Notes: a model not told the origin generated them from the sequence alone. DNA of 64,000 nucleotides from Mycobacterium sp. (GCA_003987775.1 RXJD01000066.1:1-64000); one strand, 5' to 3'; shown: positions 48,313 through 56,489, counted from the first letter of the stretch. A program made the numbers and translations.

Positions 48313-48684
48313 TCAGAACAGAATCGCGATAGCAGCGAAGTCGGCGGCCAGCAGGCCCAGCGCGACCACCGGAACAATCCAGCCTCTGCGCCGCAGCGCG
48401 GTGAAGAACGAGGCGATGATCGTCAGGCCGGCGATCACCGGGGCACCGTAGAAGAGCACACCGTAAAGGACGCCGCCCGGCCCCAGGTCGGGACATTGGG
48501 CGGTGCTGCACGCGGCCATACTCATGGCCGCGCCGACCGCGAAGATCATGATCAACGCCGCAGCCGGCACGGTCAGCGCCGCCAGTATCCAATTCAGCAC
48601 GCCGCGGCGGCCACGCCCGTGAGCGGCCGTCGGCTCCGGTGTCGCTGGGTCTACCCGCGTGGTTTCCTCGCTGCGCACACTCAT
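48313..48684 (-). CDS. small membrane protein, hypothetical
   Basis: A 123-residue protein. After a polar N-terminus of about 28 residues there are three hydrophobic segments (about 30-55, 70-90 and 100-120). Two cysteines lie in the first loop (ACSTAQCPD), probably outside the membrane, and could form a disulfide. No family is recognised. It lies between the UdgX remnant and the HAD gene on the same strand, two bases from the HAD start, so it is probably co-expressed with HAD. Confidence 0.75.
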   Translation of the reverse strand: MSVRSEETTRVDPATPEPTAAHGRGRRGVLNWILAALTVPAAALIMIFAVGAAMSMAACSTAQCPDLGPGGVLYGVLFYGAPVIAGLTIIASFFTALRRRGWIVPVVALGLLAADFAAIAILF

Positions 48685-48693
48685 CGATTTCGA

Positions 48694-49363
48694 CTACCCA
48701 GGCTGGTTGTCCCGAAACATAGCCGCCAGCCCGGTGCTTGCGGTGCGCAGGTCTTCGACGAAGGACGCGTAATTGTCTCGGCGCCGTTCGGCGATCACGC
48801 AGCAACGCCGATGGATGGATCGTCGCCGTCAGCATTGGTTCAGGCTCGACGTCGAGTAGTGGTCGAAGCCATTCTCCGCGATGGGCGGTAACGCGAAATG
48901 TACTGCCGAGCAACGACTGCGCTGCTGTCGCACCAAGGCACACCACAACCTGCGGTTTCACCGACTCGATTTCGGCGATCAGCCATGGCCGGCAGGCGAC
49001 GACTTCGAGGCGGCCCGGCTTCTCATGAATACGGCGCTGACCCACTCGTTTGAACTTGAAATGCTTGACGGCGTTGGTCTGGTACGTGAGCGCGGGGTCG
49101 ATCTCGGCGTCCTGAAGCGCCTGCGCCAGCAATCGGCCCGCCGGTCCGACGAAGGGAAGTCCTTGCTGGTCCTCATAATCGCCAGGCTGTTCGCCGACGA
49201 GCATCAGCGGCGCATCGGGTTTGCCGTGGCCGAAGACGGCCTGCGTAGCGTCTTCGAACAGGGCGCAGCCACGGCAGTCAATCGCCGCGCGTCGCAGCGA
49301 GCTCAGCCGCCGATCAGCGGGTAGGAACTGCTGCGCACCGGGTTGCTCAGCTCCTTTGCGCAC
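48694..49363 (-). pseudogene. UdgX-type uracil-DNA glycosylase with C-terminal frameshift
   Basis: The first about 185 codons encode a family-5-like uracil-DNA glycosylase of the UdgX group: VGEQPGDYEDQQGLPFVGPA (active-site loop with an iron-sulfur type fold), a RRIHEKP segment matching the KRRIH loop whose His becomes covalently bound to uracil-excised DNA in M. smegmatis UdgX, then EVVACRPWLIAE and TIHPSALLR. Directly after HPSALLR the frame breaks (near 48800). The expected C-terminus (NYASFVEDLRTASTG ... RDNQPG, stop at 48696-48694) is intact in another frame. Reading without correction runs on through the next two genes. Either a disrupted gene or a sequence error. The start at 49363 overlaps the ChaB gene end. 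Confidence 0.85.
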
Positions 49364-49760
49364 GGCGATTGTATTTCTTGATCGCTTCCACCAATTCGGA
49401 TTTCGTCATCGTCGAGCGGCCACGAACCTGCAGCCGGCGCGCAATGTCCAGCAGGTGCTTCTTGCTGGCGTTGGCATCCACACCTTCCTGCGTCGGCAAC
49501 GGGTTGTTCAGGCCGCCACGTTCGGCGCGCTCATCGGACGGGCCCTTCTCGTCCTTGGCTTCCCAATGGTCGCCGACTTTCTCGAAACTGTGCTTGACGG
49601 CGGCATAGGCCACTCGGTGAGCGCGCTCCTCGCTGTCGTACTGCTCGGCAGCCGCATCGTGCGCCTTGGCGAACGTTCGCTGTGCTTTCGCACTCGACCG
49701 CCTAAGCGTGCTAGGCAATTCATCCTTCTTCGCGGCACCGCTCTTGCTGGTCTTCGGCAC
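49347..49760 (-). CDS. ChaB-domain protein with Rho-N/SAP-like C-terminus
   Basis: A 137-residue basic protein. Residues 12-70 match ChaB (LPSTLRRSSAKAQRTFAKAH and AAVKHSFEKVGDHWE); residues 100-135 look like a Rho-N/SAP helix-extension-helix nucleic-acid-binding motif (KKHLLDIARRLQVRGRSTMT). The ChaB family was named for cation transport regulation in E. coli, but the biochemical role is unclear. GTG at 49760 follows GAGG. Its end overlaps the UdgX start by 17 bp. Confidence 0.85.
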   Translation of the reverse strand: MPKTSKSGAAKKDELPSTLRRSSAKAQRTFAKAHDAAAEQYDSEERAHRVAYAAVKHSFEKVGDHWEAKDEKGPSDERAERGGLNNPLPTQEGVDANASKKHLLDIARRLQVRGRSTMTKSELVEAIKKYNRRAQRS

Positions 49761-49769
49761 GACATCACC

Positions 49770-50330
49770 TCAGGATTCAGAAATTCGGGGATTCTCGGCC
49801 CATTGCTGCGCTATCGCATAACCGAGTTGGAGAAAGTCTGCCCCGGTCAGCGCGGTGAACGTGCCGGCGACCACGCGGGTGAACCGGGGTGCAAACACCA
49901 GGCCGATCACGAACGCGGTTGCCACCCACATATCGAGACAGAAGGGACAGGTCATCAATTCACCCATGCTGTGCCGGAACTGGCTTTCGTTGCGCGTCTC
50001 CTCGTGCACCTCAGCCGGTCCGCCGGTACCCGCGTAACGCGTGAAGGGCGCACGCAACGGGCTTGTCACAGCGTCCTTGGTCAGGGTTCGAGACAGCTTG
50101 TGGGTGCCGAGCGTGACGGTGATCAGATCCTGCACGTTCCAATGCGCAGGCAGCCGGCGCCCGGTGACCACAGCCACCAGCGTCGTCGCGGCTACCAGCG
50201 TGCTGTAGATCGACAGCACGGCCAGATAGCCGCCGAGCGGGCGGGGATTGTCGCCGCGGTACTCTGCGGCCTCCTGCCGAGCGCGATCTGCCACACCGGC
50301 GCCGTTCTGCTCAGCGGCTAGTTCGGTCAT
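49770..50330 (-). CDS. DUF1360 membrane protein
   Basis: A 186-residue protein of the DUF1360 family: three hydrophobic segments (around residues 33-60, 128-150 and 155-175) and the family stretch VTLGTHKLSRTLTKDAVTSP and MTCPFCLDMWVA, with a CPFC cysteine pair. Function unknown; sporulation and envelope roles have been suggested for relatives in Bacillus. AAGGAGTTTC before ATG 50330 decides the start. It lies 9 bp upstream of the ChaB gene and 31 bp downstream of the FMN reductase on the same strand. Confidence 0.88.
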   Translation of the reverse strand: MTELAAEQNGAGVADRARQEAAEYRGDNPRPLGGYLAVLSIYSTLVAATTLVAVVTGRRLPAHWNVQDLITVTLGTHKLSRTLTKDAVTSPLRAPFTRYAGTGGPAEVHEETRNESQFRHSMGELMTCPFCLDMWVATAFVIGLVFAPRFTRVVAGTFTALTGADFLQLGYAIAQQWAENPRISES

Positions 50331-50361
50331 GAAACTCCTTGCGGGCGTTAGGCGGCGCGCG

Positions 50362-50982
50362 CTACTGCTCATAGGGCGGGTAGCGCTGCGCCTGCAGTGT
50401 GCGGGCCAGATGTGCCGCGTTGCGAGCCGCGGCAGCTGTTGCCGAGGCGATTTGATCGGGCACTTCGTCGAGGTCGTTGTAGTCAGTTGCCTCCATGGCG
50501 GGACCATTCCAATAGGTGCAGCCCTGCGCCGGAATGCTGAATCCGATGTCGTTGAGCGCCTGGAACAGATCGGCCACCACTTTGTGCGCCCCGTCCTCGT
50601 TGCCCACCACGCCGACGATGGCGACCTTTCCAACCATCGCCGGTGTGCCGTTGTCGTCGGTGTTGGACAGTTCGGCGTCCAAGCGTTCCAGCACGCGCTG
50701 GGTAACGCTGGACGCATGTCCCAGCCAGATCGGCGTGCTGACGAGCAGGATGTCCGCGTCGAGTACCTTGCGCCGGATATCCGGCCACTGGTCTCCCGCG
50801 CCCATGTCGTCCTCGACACCCGGCGCGATGTTGTAGTCGACACACCGAATCAGTTCGCATCTGACATCGGACTTTTTCAATTCGCCGACAACATGTTCGG
50901 CGATCAGCTGGCTGCTCGAGGCGGCCGGACTGGGCTTGAGACTGCACACCAGACCGACGGCACGCAAGGGCTGATCGCTCAT
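50362..50982 (-). CDS. NADPH-dependent FMN reductase / flavodoxin-fold protein
   Basis: A 206-residue flavodoxin-fold protein. The FMN phosphate loop is GLVCSLKPSPAASSS near the N-terminus; further family stretches are DADILLVSTPIWLGHASSV and KVAIVGVVGNEDGAHKV. It reduces quinones, FMN, azo dyes or metals with NAD(P)H; the natural role is unknown. It heads a short operon with DUF1360 and ChaB. The ATG at 50982 fits the family; the Shine-Dalgarno is weak. Confidence 0.9.
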   Translation of the reverse strand: MSDQPLRAVGLVCSLKPSPAASSSQLIAEHVVGELKKSDVRCELIRCVDYNIAPGVEDDMGAGDQWPDIRRKVLDADILLVSTPIWLGHASSVTQRVLERLDAELSNTDDNGTPAMVGKVAIVGVVGNEDGAHKVVADLFQALNDIGFSIPAQGCTYWNGPAMEATDYNDLDEVPDQIASATAAAARNAAHLARTLQAQRYPPYEQ

Positions 50983-51032
50983 GGCAACCCCATACCCGGC
51001 ATATGGACCGATAAACCGGGTATGCCGCCCCG

Positions 51033-51189
51033 ATGAACCAGTCAGAGGCCCCGTTGCTGGACGCACTGCGCGACTATCACCGCCGCGACCGTTACGGTTT
51101 CACACCGCCCGGCCACCGGAGTGCAGGCGGGCATGACGCTTCCCGACCCCGCAGATCCGACGGCCCAGCAGTTTCGCGTGGTTGCCTAG
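51033..51189 (+). pseudogene. Orn/Lys/Arg decarboxylase remnant, both ends joined by a deletion
   Basis: Bases 51033 to about 51113 encode the N-terminus of the fold-type I Orn/Lys/Arg decarboxylase family (EAPLLDALRDYHRRDRYGFT followed by PPGHR). Bases 51115-51189 in another frame encode its usual C-terminus (TGVQAGMTLPDPADPTAQQF, then RVVA and TAG). The whole PLP-binding middle, about 1.4 kb in intact relatives, is missing. The join lies in CCACCGG, a plausible short direct repeat. The stop overlaps the stop of the convergent MerR gene, so the deletion left the neighbours untouched. Confidence 0.8.
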
Positions 51190-51575
51190 CCTTTGCCGGT
51201 CGGAGACTTCCGCATCTTCGAATTCTCCTCCACAGCAGCGCTTTTCACGGCACCGCGCAACGTCCTGTTGGCAGATCGAAGGTCGCTGTTGGCGGCTGAC
51301 AGTTCAGCATTGTCGTCCTCGAGGCTGAGGATGCGGGCGATACCGGCGAGATTGACACCGGCGTCGACCAATTCGCTGATGCGTCGCAATCGGGCCAGGT
51401 CGTCCGCGCTGTAGCGGCGCGTTCCGCCATTGCTGCGGGCCGGAGTTATCAGTCCGTAGCGTTCGTAAAGCCGGAGTGACTGCACGGCGACGCCGGAGAG
51501 TTCAGCGGCAACCGAGATCCCGTACACGCCGTGATCGGACGCCGGCGTGCCCACGTCGGCTGAACGATCAGTCAT
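51186..51575 (-). CDS. MerR family regulator (HspR-like) of hsp18
   Basis: A 129-residue MerR protein. Residues 17-85 form the winged helix: YGISVAAELSGVAVQSLRLY, then ERYGLITPARSNGGTRRYS, and SELVDAGVNLAGIARILSLE; a helical dimerisation segment follows (LEDDNAELSAANSDLRSANR). This is the layout of HspR-type repressors, which sense stress through DnaK in relatives. No metal-binding cysteines are present. It is divergent from hsp18, and a palindrome between them is a likely target site. Confidence 0.9.
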   Translation of the reverse strand: MTDRSADVGTPASDHGVYGISVAAELSGVAVQSLRLYERYGLITPARSNGGTRRYSADDLARLRRISELVDAGVNLAGIARILSLEDDNAELSAANSDLRSANRTLRGAVKSAAVEENSKMRKSPTGKG

Positions 51576-51651
51576 CGGGGCATCTCCTCAGGTCTTGCTA
51601 GAAAACCTATATACCATACTTGCGCTCAGCTGTCGATAGTGTTATAAGAAA

Positions 51652-51671
51652 TCTATGTCATGAGACATAGA
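51652..51671. promoter_or_regulatory. palindrome TCTATGTCATGAGACATAGA before hsp18
   Basis: Perfect 8-base arms TCTATGTC and GACATAGA around ATGA, 36 bp before the hsp18 start, just after TATAAG that may be a -10 element. It does not match the HspR HAIR consensus (CTTGAGT-N7-ACTCAAG), so it may be a distinct operator for the adjacent MerR. Confidence 0.6.
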
Positions 51672-51707
51672 AAACCACAGCTCAGAACAGGAGATTGGAG
51701 TACAGAC

Positions 51708-52136
51708 GTGACTGCCATGCTGATGCGTACCGACCCGTTCCGTGAACTGGACCGATTCGCCCAGCAAGTGCTCGGGACAGCCGCACGTCCAGCGGTCATG
51801 CCGATGGACGCCTGGCGCGAAGGGGAAGAGTTTGTCGTCGAATTCGACCTGCCCGGTATCGAAGCCGATTCGCTGGACATCGACATCGAACGCAATGTGG
51901 TCACAGTGCGTGCCGAACGACCGGGGGTCGACCCCAACCGCGAGATGCTGGCCTCGGAAAGGCCTCGCGGAGTGTTCAGCCGCCAATTGGTCCTCGGGGA
52001 GAATCTCGACACCGATCGGATCGCCGCCTCGTACGACGAGGGCGTGCTGAGGTTGCGGGTACCGGTGGCCGAGAAGGCCAAGCCCCGCAAGATCTCCGTC
52101 GGCCGTAGCGAGAACCGCGAAGCCATCAACGTCTGA
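51708..52136 (+). CDS. hsp18: small heat shock protein Hsp18 (18-kDa antigen)
   Basis: A 142-residue Hsp20 nearly identical in pattern to the M. leprae and M. avium 18-kDa antigen: [57 protein letters not shown] and [16 protein letters not shown]. The alpha-crystallin domain spans about residues 40-130. It is an ATP-independent holdase. GTG at 51708 is seven bases after GGAG; ATG at 51717 is the alternative. The divergent MerR gene and the palindrome upstream suggest stress control separate from DosR. M. tuberculosis lacks a strict counterpart, supporting a non-tuberculous species. Confidence 0.94.
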   Translation: MTAMLMRTDPFRELDRFAQQVLGTAARPAVMPMDAWREGEEFVVEFDLPGIEADSLDIDIERNVVTVRAERPGVDPNREMLASERPRGVFSRQLVLGENLDTDRIAASYDEGVLRLRVPVAEKAKPRKISVGRSENREAINV

Positions 52137-52320
52137 TCGGCGGTGAATGGGCGGCGGCCGCGGCGGAGTTCAGCTATGCCCGGCCGCCCGCCACCGCGGT
52201 TGCCTGACGGGAGCAGATCGCGGAGGACTTCCGCTGCGTACAGCACGTTGTCCCGGCGTGGCCGGAATCCGATCAATCACTCCTGACGGCGCATACCCGG
52301 GTGACCGGACCCTGGCTTCT

Positions 52321-52509
52321 TCAGCTCGACGTACCTTCGGTGTCGTCGAAGAACGCCCACTCGCCATCGGCGTTGACCTCCATGCGCCAACCCAATTCGG
52401 AATTGTCGGCACGAGAGTCGACGAACCATGCGTGCGCGTCCTCGGCGCTTTCAATCTCTTTCGTGTCAACGACTTCGCCGCGTGGGTCGATCACTCTGTA
52501 TTCAGCCAT
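52321..52509 (-). CDS. small acidic conserved protein, hypothetical
   Basis: A 62-residue protein, MAEYRVIDPRGEVVDTKE at the start and DGEWAFFDDTEGTSS at the end, rich in Asp and Glu with several Trp. It looks like a compact beta-rich domain; I do not recognise a named family. The ATG at 52509 follows AAGG. It lies 38 bp downstream of the universal stress gene on the same strand and could be the last gene of the fdxA operon. Confidence 0.65.
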   Translation of the reverse strand: MAEYRVIDPRGEVVDTKEIESAEDAHAWFVDSRADNSELGWRMEVNADGEWAFFDDTEGTSS

Positions 52510-52547
52510 ACGCCTTGGGTTTCCCCAGCGCCCGTTTTTCAACCGCG

Positions 52548-53444
52548 CTAAGCCCGCGCGACGATCACCGGCATCCGGGCAGAGTGCACGATTGCGTTGC
52601 TGACCGAGCCCAGGAGCATGCCGGATACCGCACCCCGGCCGTGGCTACCCACCACGACCAGCTGCGCCGACTCAGAGCGTGCGACGAGCTGTCGCGCTGG
52701 GCGATCACATACGACTACCCGGCATACCTTGACGTCGGGATAGGTTTCCTGCCAACCCGCCAGGCGCTCGGCGAGGGTGATTTCGGCTTCCGCCTTCACC
52801 TTGTCCCAGTCCAATCCGGGGAGCTCCACAACTTCGAGGTCGTTCCACGCGTGCAACGCGATCAGCTCGACACCTCGGCGGGAGGCCTCGTCGAATGCCA
52901 CTGCGGTAGCGGCCTCCGACGCGGGTGATCCGTCGATGCCGAGCAGGACGGGCGCACGGAGCGGGTGCGGCATCAACGGATCTTCGTCGTGGATGATCGC
53001 GACCGGGCAGTGCGCGTGCCGCACCAAGCTGGCACTCACAGAACCGAGCAGCAACCGAGCCACCGCTCCCCTGCCGGCGGATCCGAGTACCAGAATGGCG
53101 GCTTCCTTTGACATTTCGGTCATCGCGGACACCGGGGTGGCGTGCACCAGCTCGGTATTGATCGTCAGCTTGCGGTCGGTCAGCGCCGCCTCTTCGGCGA
53201 TTTTGACGGCCTCGGCGACGACCTTGCGCCCCTCGTCTTCCTGCCATACCGCCCATGTCTCGGGGTACGGCATCGGCGGCCATGTCGCTACGTCGGTGTT
53301 CACGACGTGGGCGACCGTCAACGGGAGGTGCTTCATTTCGGCGTCGCGAGCCGCCCACACGACGGCAGCGTTGGAGGCCGGCGAGCCGTCCACGCCGACG
53401 AGGATGCCCAGGCGCTTGTCGGCTCCTGTTGCTGCTGCGGTCAT
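52548..53444 (-). CDS. tandem universal stress protein, Rv2623/Rv2005c-like
   Basis: A 298-residue protein with two USP domains (about residues 10-150 and 160-298). Both keep the ATP-binding motif: GSAGRGAVARLLLGS in domain 1 and GSHGRGAVSGMLLGS in domain 2. Relatives in M. tuberculosis bind ATP and are induced by hypoxia through DosR; Rv2623 can slow growth. CCGGAGG precedes the ATG at 53444. It begins 16 bp after the fdxA stop and is probably transcribed from the fdxA promoter with its DosR-like box. Confidence 0.94.
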   Translation of the reverse strand: MTAAATGADKRLGILVGVDGSPASNAAVVWAARDAEMKHLPLTVAHVVNTDVATWPPMPYPETWAVWQEDEGRKVVAEAVKIAEEAALTDRKLTINTELVHATPVSAMTEMSKEAAILVLGSAGRGAVARLLLGSVSASLVRHAHCPVAIIHDEDPLMPHPLRAPVLLGIDGSPASEAATAVAFDEASRRGVELIALHAWNDLEVVELPGLDWDKVKAEAEITLAERLAGWQETYPDVKVCRVVVCDRPARQLVARSESAQLVVVGSHGRGAVSGMLLGSVSNAIVHSARMPVIVARA

Positions 53445-53460
53445 TTCGTTGTACCTCCGG

Positions 53461-53805
53461 TTAGGAGCAATTGGCCGGCATTGCTGCGATCATCGGTGTG
53501 TCGACGCCGATTCGTCCGAGGGCACTGGCGCCGCCAGGCGTTCCCAGGGGGGCGTCCCGGCCCGGCAGAATCTGCTGGAAGAACGCGGCGTTGTCGTCGA
53601 GGAACTGCAGCTCGTCGTCCGGGAGGTCGCCTTCCCAGTGAATGGCGTCGACGCGGCAGGCCGGTTTGCATGCGCCACAGTCAACGCACTCTTCGGGGTT
53701 GATGTACATCGTTCGGGCGCCTTCATATATGCAGTCAACGGGGCATTCCTGCACGCAGGACTTTTCAGCCACGTCCAAGCATTCCTTGCCGATCACATAG
53801 GTCAT
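53461..53805 (-). CDS. fdxA: seven-iron ferredoxin FdxA
   Basis: A 114-residue ferredoxin matching M. tuberculosis FdxA (Rv2007c). Cysteines at 9, 17, 21, 25, 40, 43, 46 and 50 bind one 3Fe-4S and one 4Fe-4S cluster (KECLDVAEKSCVQECPVDC and CVDCGACKPAC). The C-terminal 50 residues are the usual extension. It carries electrons in low-oxygen metabolism and belongs to the DosR regulon. The ATG at 53805 fits the family. A DosR-like box is 58 bp upstream and a universal stress gene follows in the same operon. Confidence 0.97.
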   Translation of the reverse strand: MTYVIGKECLDVAEKSCVQECPVDCIYEGARTMYINPEECVDCGACKPACRVDAIHWEGDLPDDELQFLDDNAAFFQQILPGRDAPLGTPGGASALGRIGVDTPMIAAMPANCS

Positions 53806-53860
53806 GCCTCCACGCTATAAAGCGTTCGCCGCCAAAGGCGTCGGTCGAAAGCCACTTGCG

Positions 53861-53880
53861 GCAGGGACCAAAGGCCCTTC
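53861..53880 (-). promoter_or_regulatory. DosR box upstream of fdxA
   Basis: The core GGGACCAAAGGCCC (53864-53877) matches about 12 of 14 consensus positions and lies 58 bp before the fdxA ATG. Confidence 0.7.
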
Positions 53881-53884
53881 TCGG

Positions 53885-54769
53885 CTACGAACGGGTAACG
53901 ATCACCGGCACTTTGGCCGAGTGGACCACCGCGGAGCTCACCGAACCAAGCAGCATTCCCGGGAACCCGCCGCGCCCCCGGCTTCCAACGACCACCAGCT
54001 GCGCCCGCTCGGACGCGTCGAGCAGCCATTTAGCCGGCGTGTCGCATACCAGGGACCGCTGCACGTGGACGTCCGGGTATTGCTCCTGCCAACCGGCGAG
54101 GCGTTCAGCGAGCACCTCTTGTCCCTGATTTTCCCGGTCCTGCCAATCCATCCCGAGTACGGGGAACACGCCGACGTCACTCCACGCGTGCAAGGCAATC
54201 AAGTCAACACCGCGCCGGGATGCCTCGTCGAAGGCCAGGGCCGTCGCGGCTTCTGATGCCGGTGAACCGTCGATACCGACGACTACCGCGCCCTGCGGTT
54301 CCGGGGTGGCGTCCTCGCCGGAGCGGATGACTGCCACCGGGCAATGGGCGTGCTGGACGAGCGCCGAACTGACCGAACCCAACAACAGGCGACCCAACGC
54401 GCCGATCCCCTGGCTTCCGACGACCACCATCTGGGACTGTTTGGAAGCTTCGATGAGTGCCGATACCGCATTGGCATAGACGATTTCGGCTTGGACGACA
54501 GGCGCCCCGTCGAGGCCCTCCGACGCTGTCTGGGCCGTCTCCCGGGCGTGCGCAACGACACTGTCCGCGATGTCACTCTGCCAGTCGGGCATCTCCCTAT
54601 ACAGCTGCCCGACCGGCCAACCGACGACGATCGGAGCGACTGCGTGAAACAGGGTGACCGGCACCCCGTGCAGCGCCGCCTCGCGGGTCGCCCAGTTTAT
54701 GGCCGCGTCAGATTCCTCCGACCCGTCGACAGCCACCAGGATTCCGTATTTCGTTGTTTCCGCTGACAT
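53885..54769 (-). CDS. tandem universal stress protein, Rv2005c-like
   Basis: A 294-residue protein with two USP domains. ATP motifs are intact in both: GSQGIGALGRLLLGS and GSRGRGGFPGMLLGS. Similar in length and pattern to Rv2005c and Rv1996, which are DosR-induced in M. tuberculosis. It is 79 bp upstream of fdxA on the same strand, but fdxA has its own box in that gap, so they are separate units. A palindrome with DosR-like core lies 57 bp before its ATG. Confidence 0.94.
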   Translation of the reverse strand: MSAETTKYGILVAVDGSEESDAAINWATREAALHGVPVTLFHAVAPIVVGWPVGQLYREMPDWQSDIADSVVAHARETAQTASEGLDGAPVVQAEIVYANAVSALIEASKQSQMVVVGSQGIGALGRLLLGSVSSALVQHAHCPVAVIRSGEDATPEPQGAVVVGIDGSPASEAATALAFDEASRRGVDLIALHAWSDVGVFPVLGMDWQDRENQGQEVLAERLAGWQEQYPDVHVQRSLVCDTPAKWLLDASERAQLVVVGSRGRGGFPGMLLGSVSSAVVHSAKVPVIVTRS

Positions 54770-54822
54770 TCCATGCTCCTTGCCGTTGCAGCCCTCATCC
54801 TACGAGGCGTTGCGTCGTCGGT

Positions 54823-54843
54823 GTAGAGGTCTAAAGACTCTAC
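54823..54843 (-). promoter_or_regulatory. palindrome with DosR-like core before universal stress gene
   Basis: On the minus strand the core GAGTCTTTAGACCT (54840-54827) matches 10 of 14 DosR positions, with symmetric changes in both half-sites. It is embedded in a nearly perfect 21-bp palindrome (GTAGA ... TCTAC outer arms). The core is 57 bp before the ATG, the same spacing as the fdxA and 41397 boxes. Confidence 0.5.
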
Positions 54844-54932
54844 GTTTCGGGGTGGGTGGCCGTGGCGCAGGGCCGCGCCGCGTCGCGGAGTACCTGAATA
54901 TGATTGATCTGCAATCGTTTTCATAGACTCTG

Positions 54933-56489
54933 CTAAAACGGTGGCGGTTCTGTGGGCTTGGGTGGGCATTGCGCCTGCGGTACGGCCTCGGCAATGCGGG
55001 GGGCGGTTCCTGGCGTGCTGAGTTGCGCAAGGTTGTAGGCGCGTTCGCCGTTGATGCGAGCTTGGCGTTCCTGGGCGCGGGTGCGGGCGCGGGTAGGCAT
55101 CATGAGGGTGCGAGGTTGATCTTGGGGTGGTGTGGTGTTGACGGGCAGCGGCGCGCTGGATCGGCACAGGGTGGGGTACAGGAGCCGGCTGCCGGGGCGA
55201 GTGGTGTAGGTGTGGCCGGTGGGTGCCGTCCAGATGATGGTGCCATCAGGTAGCTGGCGGTCGCGCCAGCCGCGGGGCCCGCCCCAGAATGTCTTGAGCA
55301 AGTGATGTTTTCGGCACAGGCAACGCAGATTTGCCCGGTGGGTCGGCCCGAATGGGTACGCGATGGCGTGATCGATGTCACAGACGTCCGCGGGGCAGTC
55401 ACAGCCGGGGAAGCGGCAGGTCATGTCGCGGGCGCGGACGAAGCGGGCCAACGCCACGGTGGGCCGGTAACCCGGGGCGGGCTCCGGGCAGTAGTCGATC
55501 GGGGCGGTACGGGCACCCGCGGCGATCAGCGCACTCAGCTGAGCAGCGGGAATGGTTTGTCCGCCCAGGATCTGGGCGGCGGGCAGGCAGATCGCCGGCG
55601 GGTCCGGGTCAGGGATTGGGCGAAGCGGGTCGGCGGGGTCTACCCACGGGGGTTGCTCGCCGTCAAGGCACGGATCCGTCGGGCCGGTGACGGTGGCGGA
55701 TTCGGCGATCACGTGGATCACCACCGCATTGGCACGCGAATCAGGGATCCGCGCGGGGCAGTCGGGTTGCGGGCATTGGCAAGCCAGTTGCGTGCCGCCG
55801 GCGGCCAGGGCGCCCAGGGCGTCGGCGCGGCGCTGGGCCACCGTCCGCGGATCGCCGTCGCACACCTGCCGGGCCATGTCGGACAGCCGGCGATCGAGCA
55901 CCGCAGCGTCGGTGCCCAGCAGGGTGCCCCACAGCTGGGCGGTGCCCGAGCCGTCATCGGCGGAGGTGATGACGACCTCACGAGAGCGCGCGCTGATGCG
56001 GGCGCGCCGGACGGCGGCGGGGTCGTAACGCTCGATGAGGGCGTCGATAGCGCGAGCGGTTTTGGGCTGCGACATCGGCCCGTAGCGCAAGGCATCGTTG
56101 GCCAGCGCGGCATCGATCACCCGCTGTATAGCGGGGTCGGTGATCAACTCGGTGTGCCAGATGATCGTGGTGACCACCCGCAGACTCAGCCGGCCTTGGG
56201 CGAACAGAGCCGCGACCGCGGGCAGACGCTGACGCAGGGCCAGTGCCTGATACATCTGATGCGACGCCAGGTTGTGGCTGATGTTCAGGGCCGCTCCGAC
56301 CTGTGCGGCTATGGCGTCCCAGTTGTCACACGACCAACGCCCGCTATCGGTGGCCCCCACCGCGTGACGGGCAACCAGCTCGGCGATCGCGGCGAAGCGG
56401 CGCGCAGCCGCCACGGCCTCATCGCGGGTGGCCGAAGCCATGACCGCCACCACCGCGGCGTCGTCAACCCCCGCCAGATCATCGAACAT
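54933..56489 (-). CDS. 13E12 repeat family protein, DUF222 plus HNH endonuclease
   Basis: A 518-residue protein of the mycobacterial REP13E12/Rv1148c family. The N-terminal DUF222 domain covers about residues 20-330 and the C-terminal HNH motif is TCRFPGCDCPADVCDIDHAI, with RCLCRKHHLLKT closing the metal site. Such genes are multicopy, move between strains, and in M. tuberculosis serve as targets of the phiRv1 prophage. DNA cleavage activity is likely but unproven. The gene appears full length. Two DnaA-like boxes lie within 80 bp upstream of its start. Confidence 0.93.
   Translation of the reverse strand: MFDDLAGVDDAAVVAVMASATRDEAVAAARRFAAIAELVARHAVGATDSGRWSCDNWDAIAAQVGAALNISHNLASHQMYQALALRQRLPAVAALFAQGRLSLRVVTTIIWHTELITDPAIQRVIDAALANDALRYGPMSQPKTARAIDALIERYDPAAVRRARISARSREVVITSADDGSGTAQLWGTLLGTDAAVLDRRLSDMARQVCDGDPRTVAQRRADALGALAAGGTQLACQCPQPDCPARIPDSRANAVVIHVIAESATVTGPTDPCLDGEQPPWVDPADPLRPIPDPDPPAICLPAAQILGGQTIPAAQLSALIAAGARTAPIDYCPEPAPGYRPTVALARFVRARDMTCRFPGCDCPADVCDIDHAIAYPFGPTHRANLRCLCRKHHLLKTFWGGPRGWRDRQLPDGTIIWTAPTGHTYTTRPGSRLLYPTLCRSSAPLPVNTTPPQDQPRTLMMPTRARTRAQERQARINGERAYNLAQLSTPGTAPRIAEAVPQAQCPPKPTEPPPF

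Noticed and set aside
47624..49363. Single 579-residue glycosylase-HAD fusion protein
   Set aside because: The middle part is not protein-like, and the real UdgX C-terminus is found in another frame; treated as a frameshifted UdgX plus separate HAD gene.
52137..52320. Short minus-strand frame beginning MIGFRPRRDNVLYAAEV
   Set aside because: It looks protein-like for about 25 residues but then runs antisense into hsp18; no start signal or family recognised.
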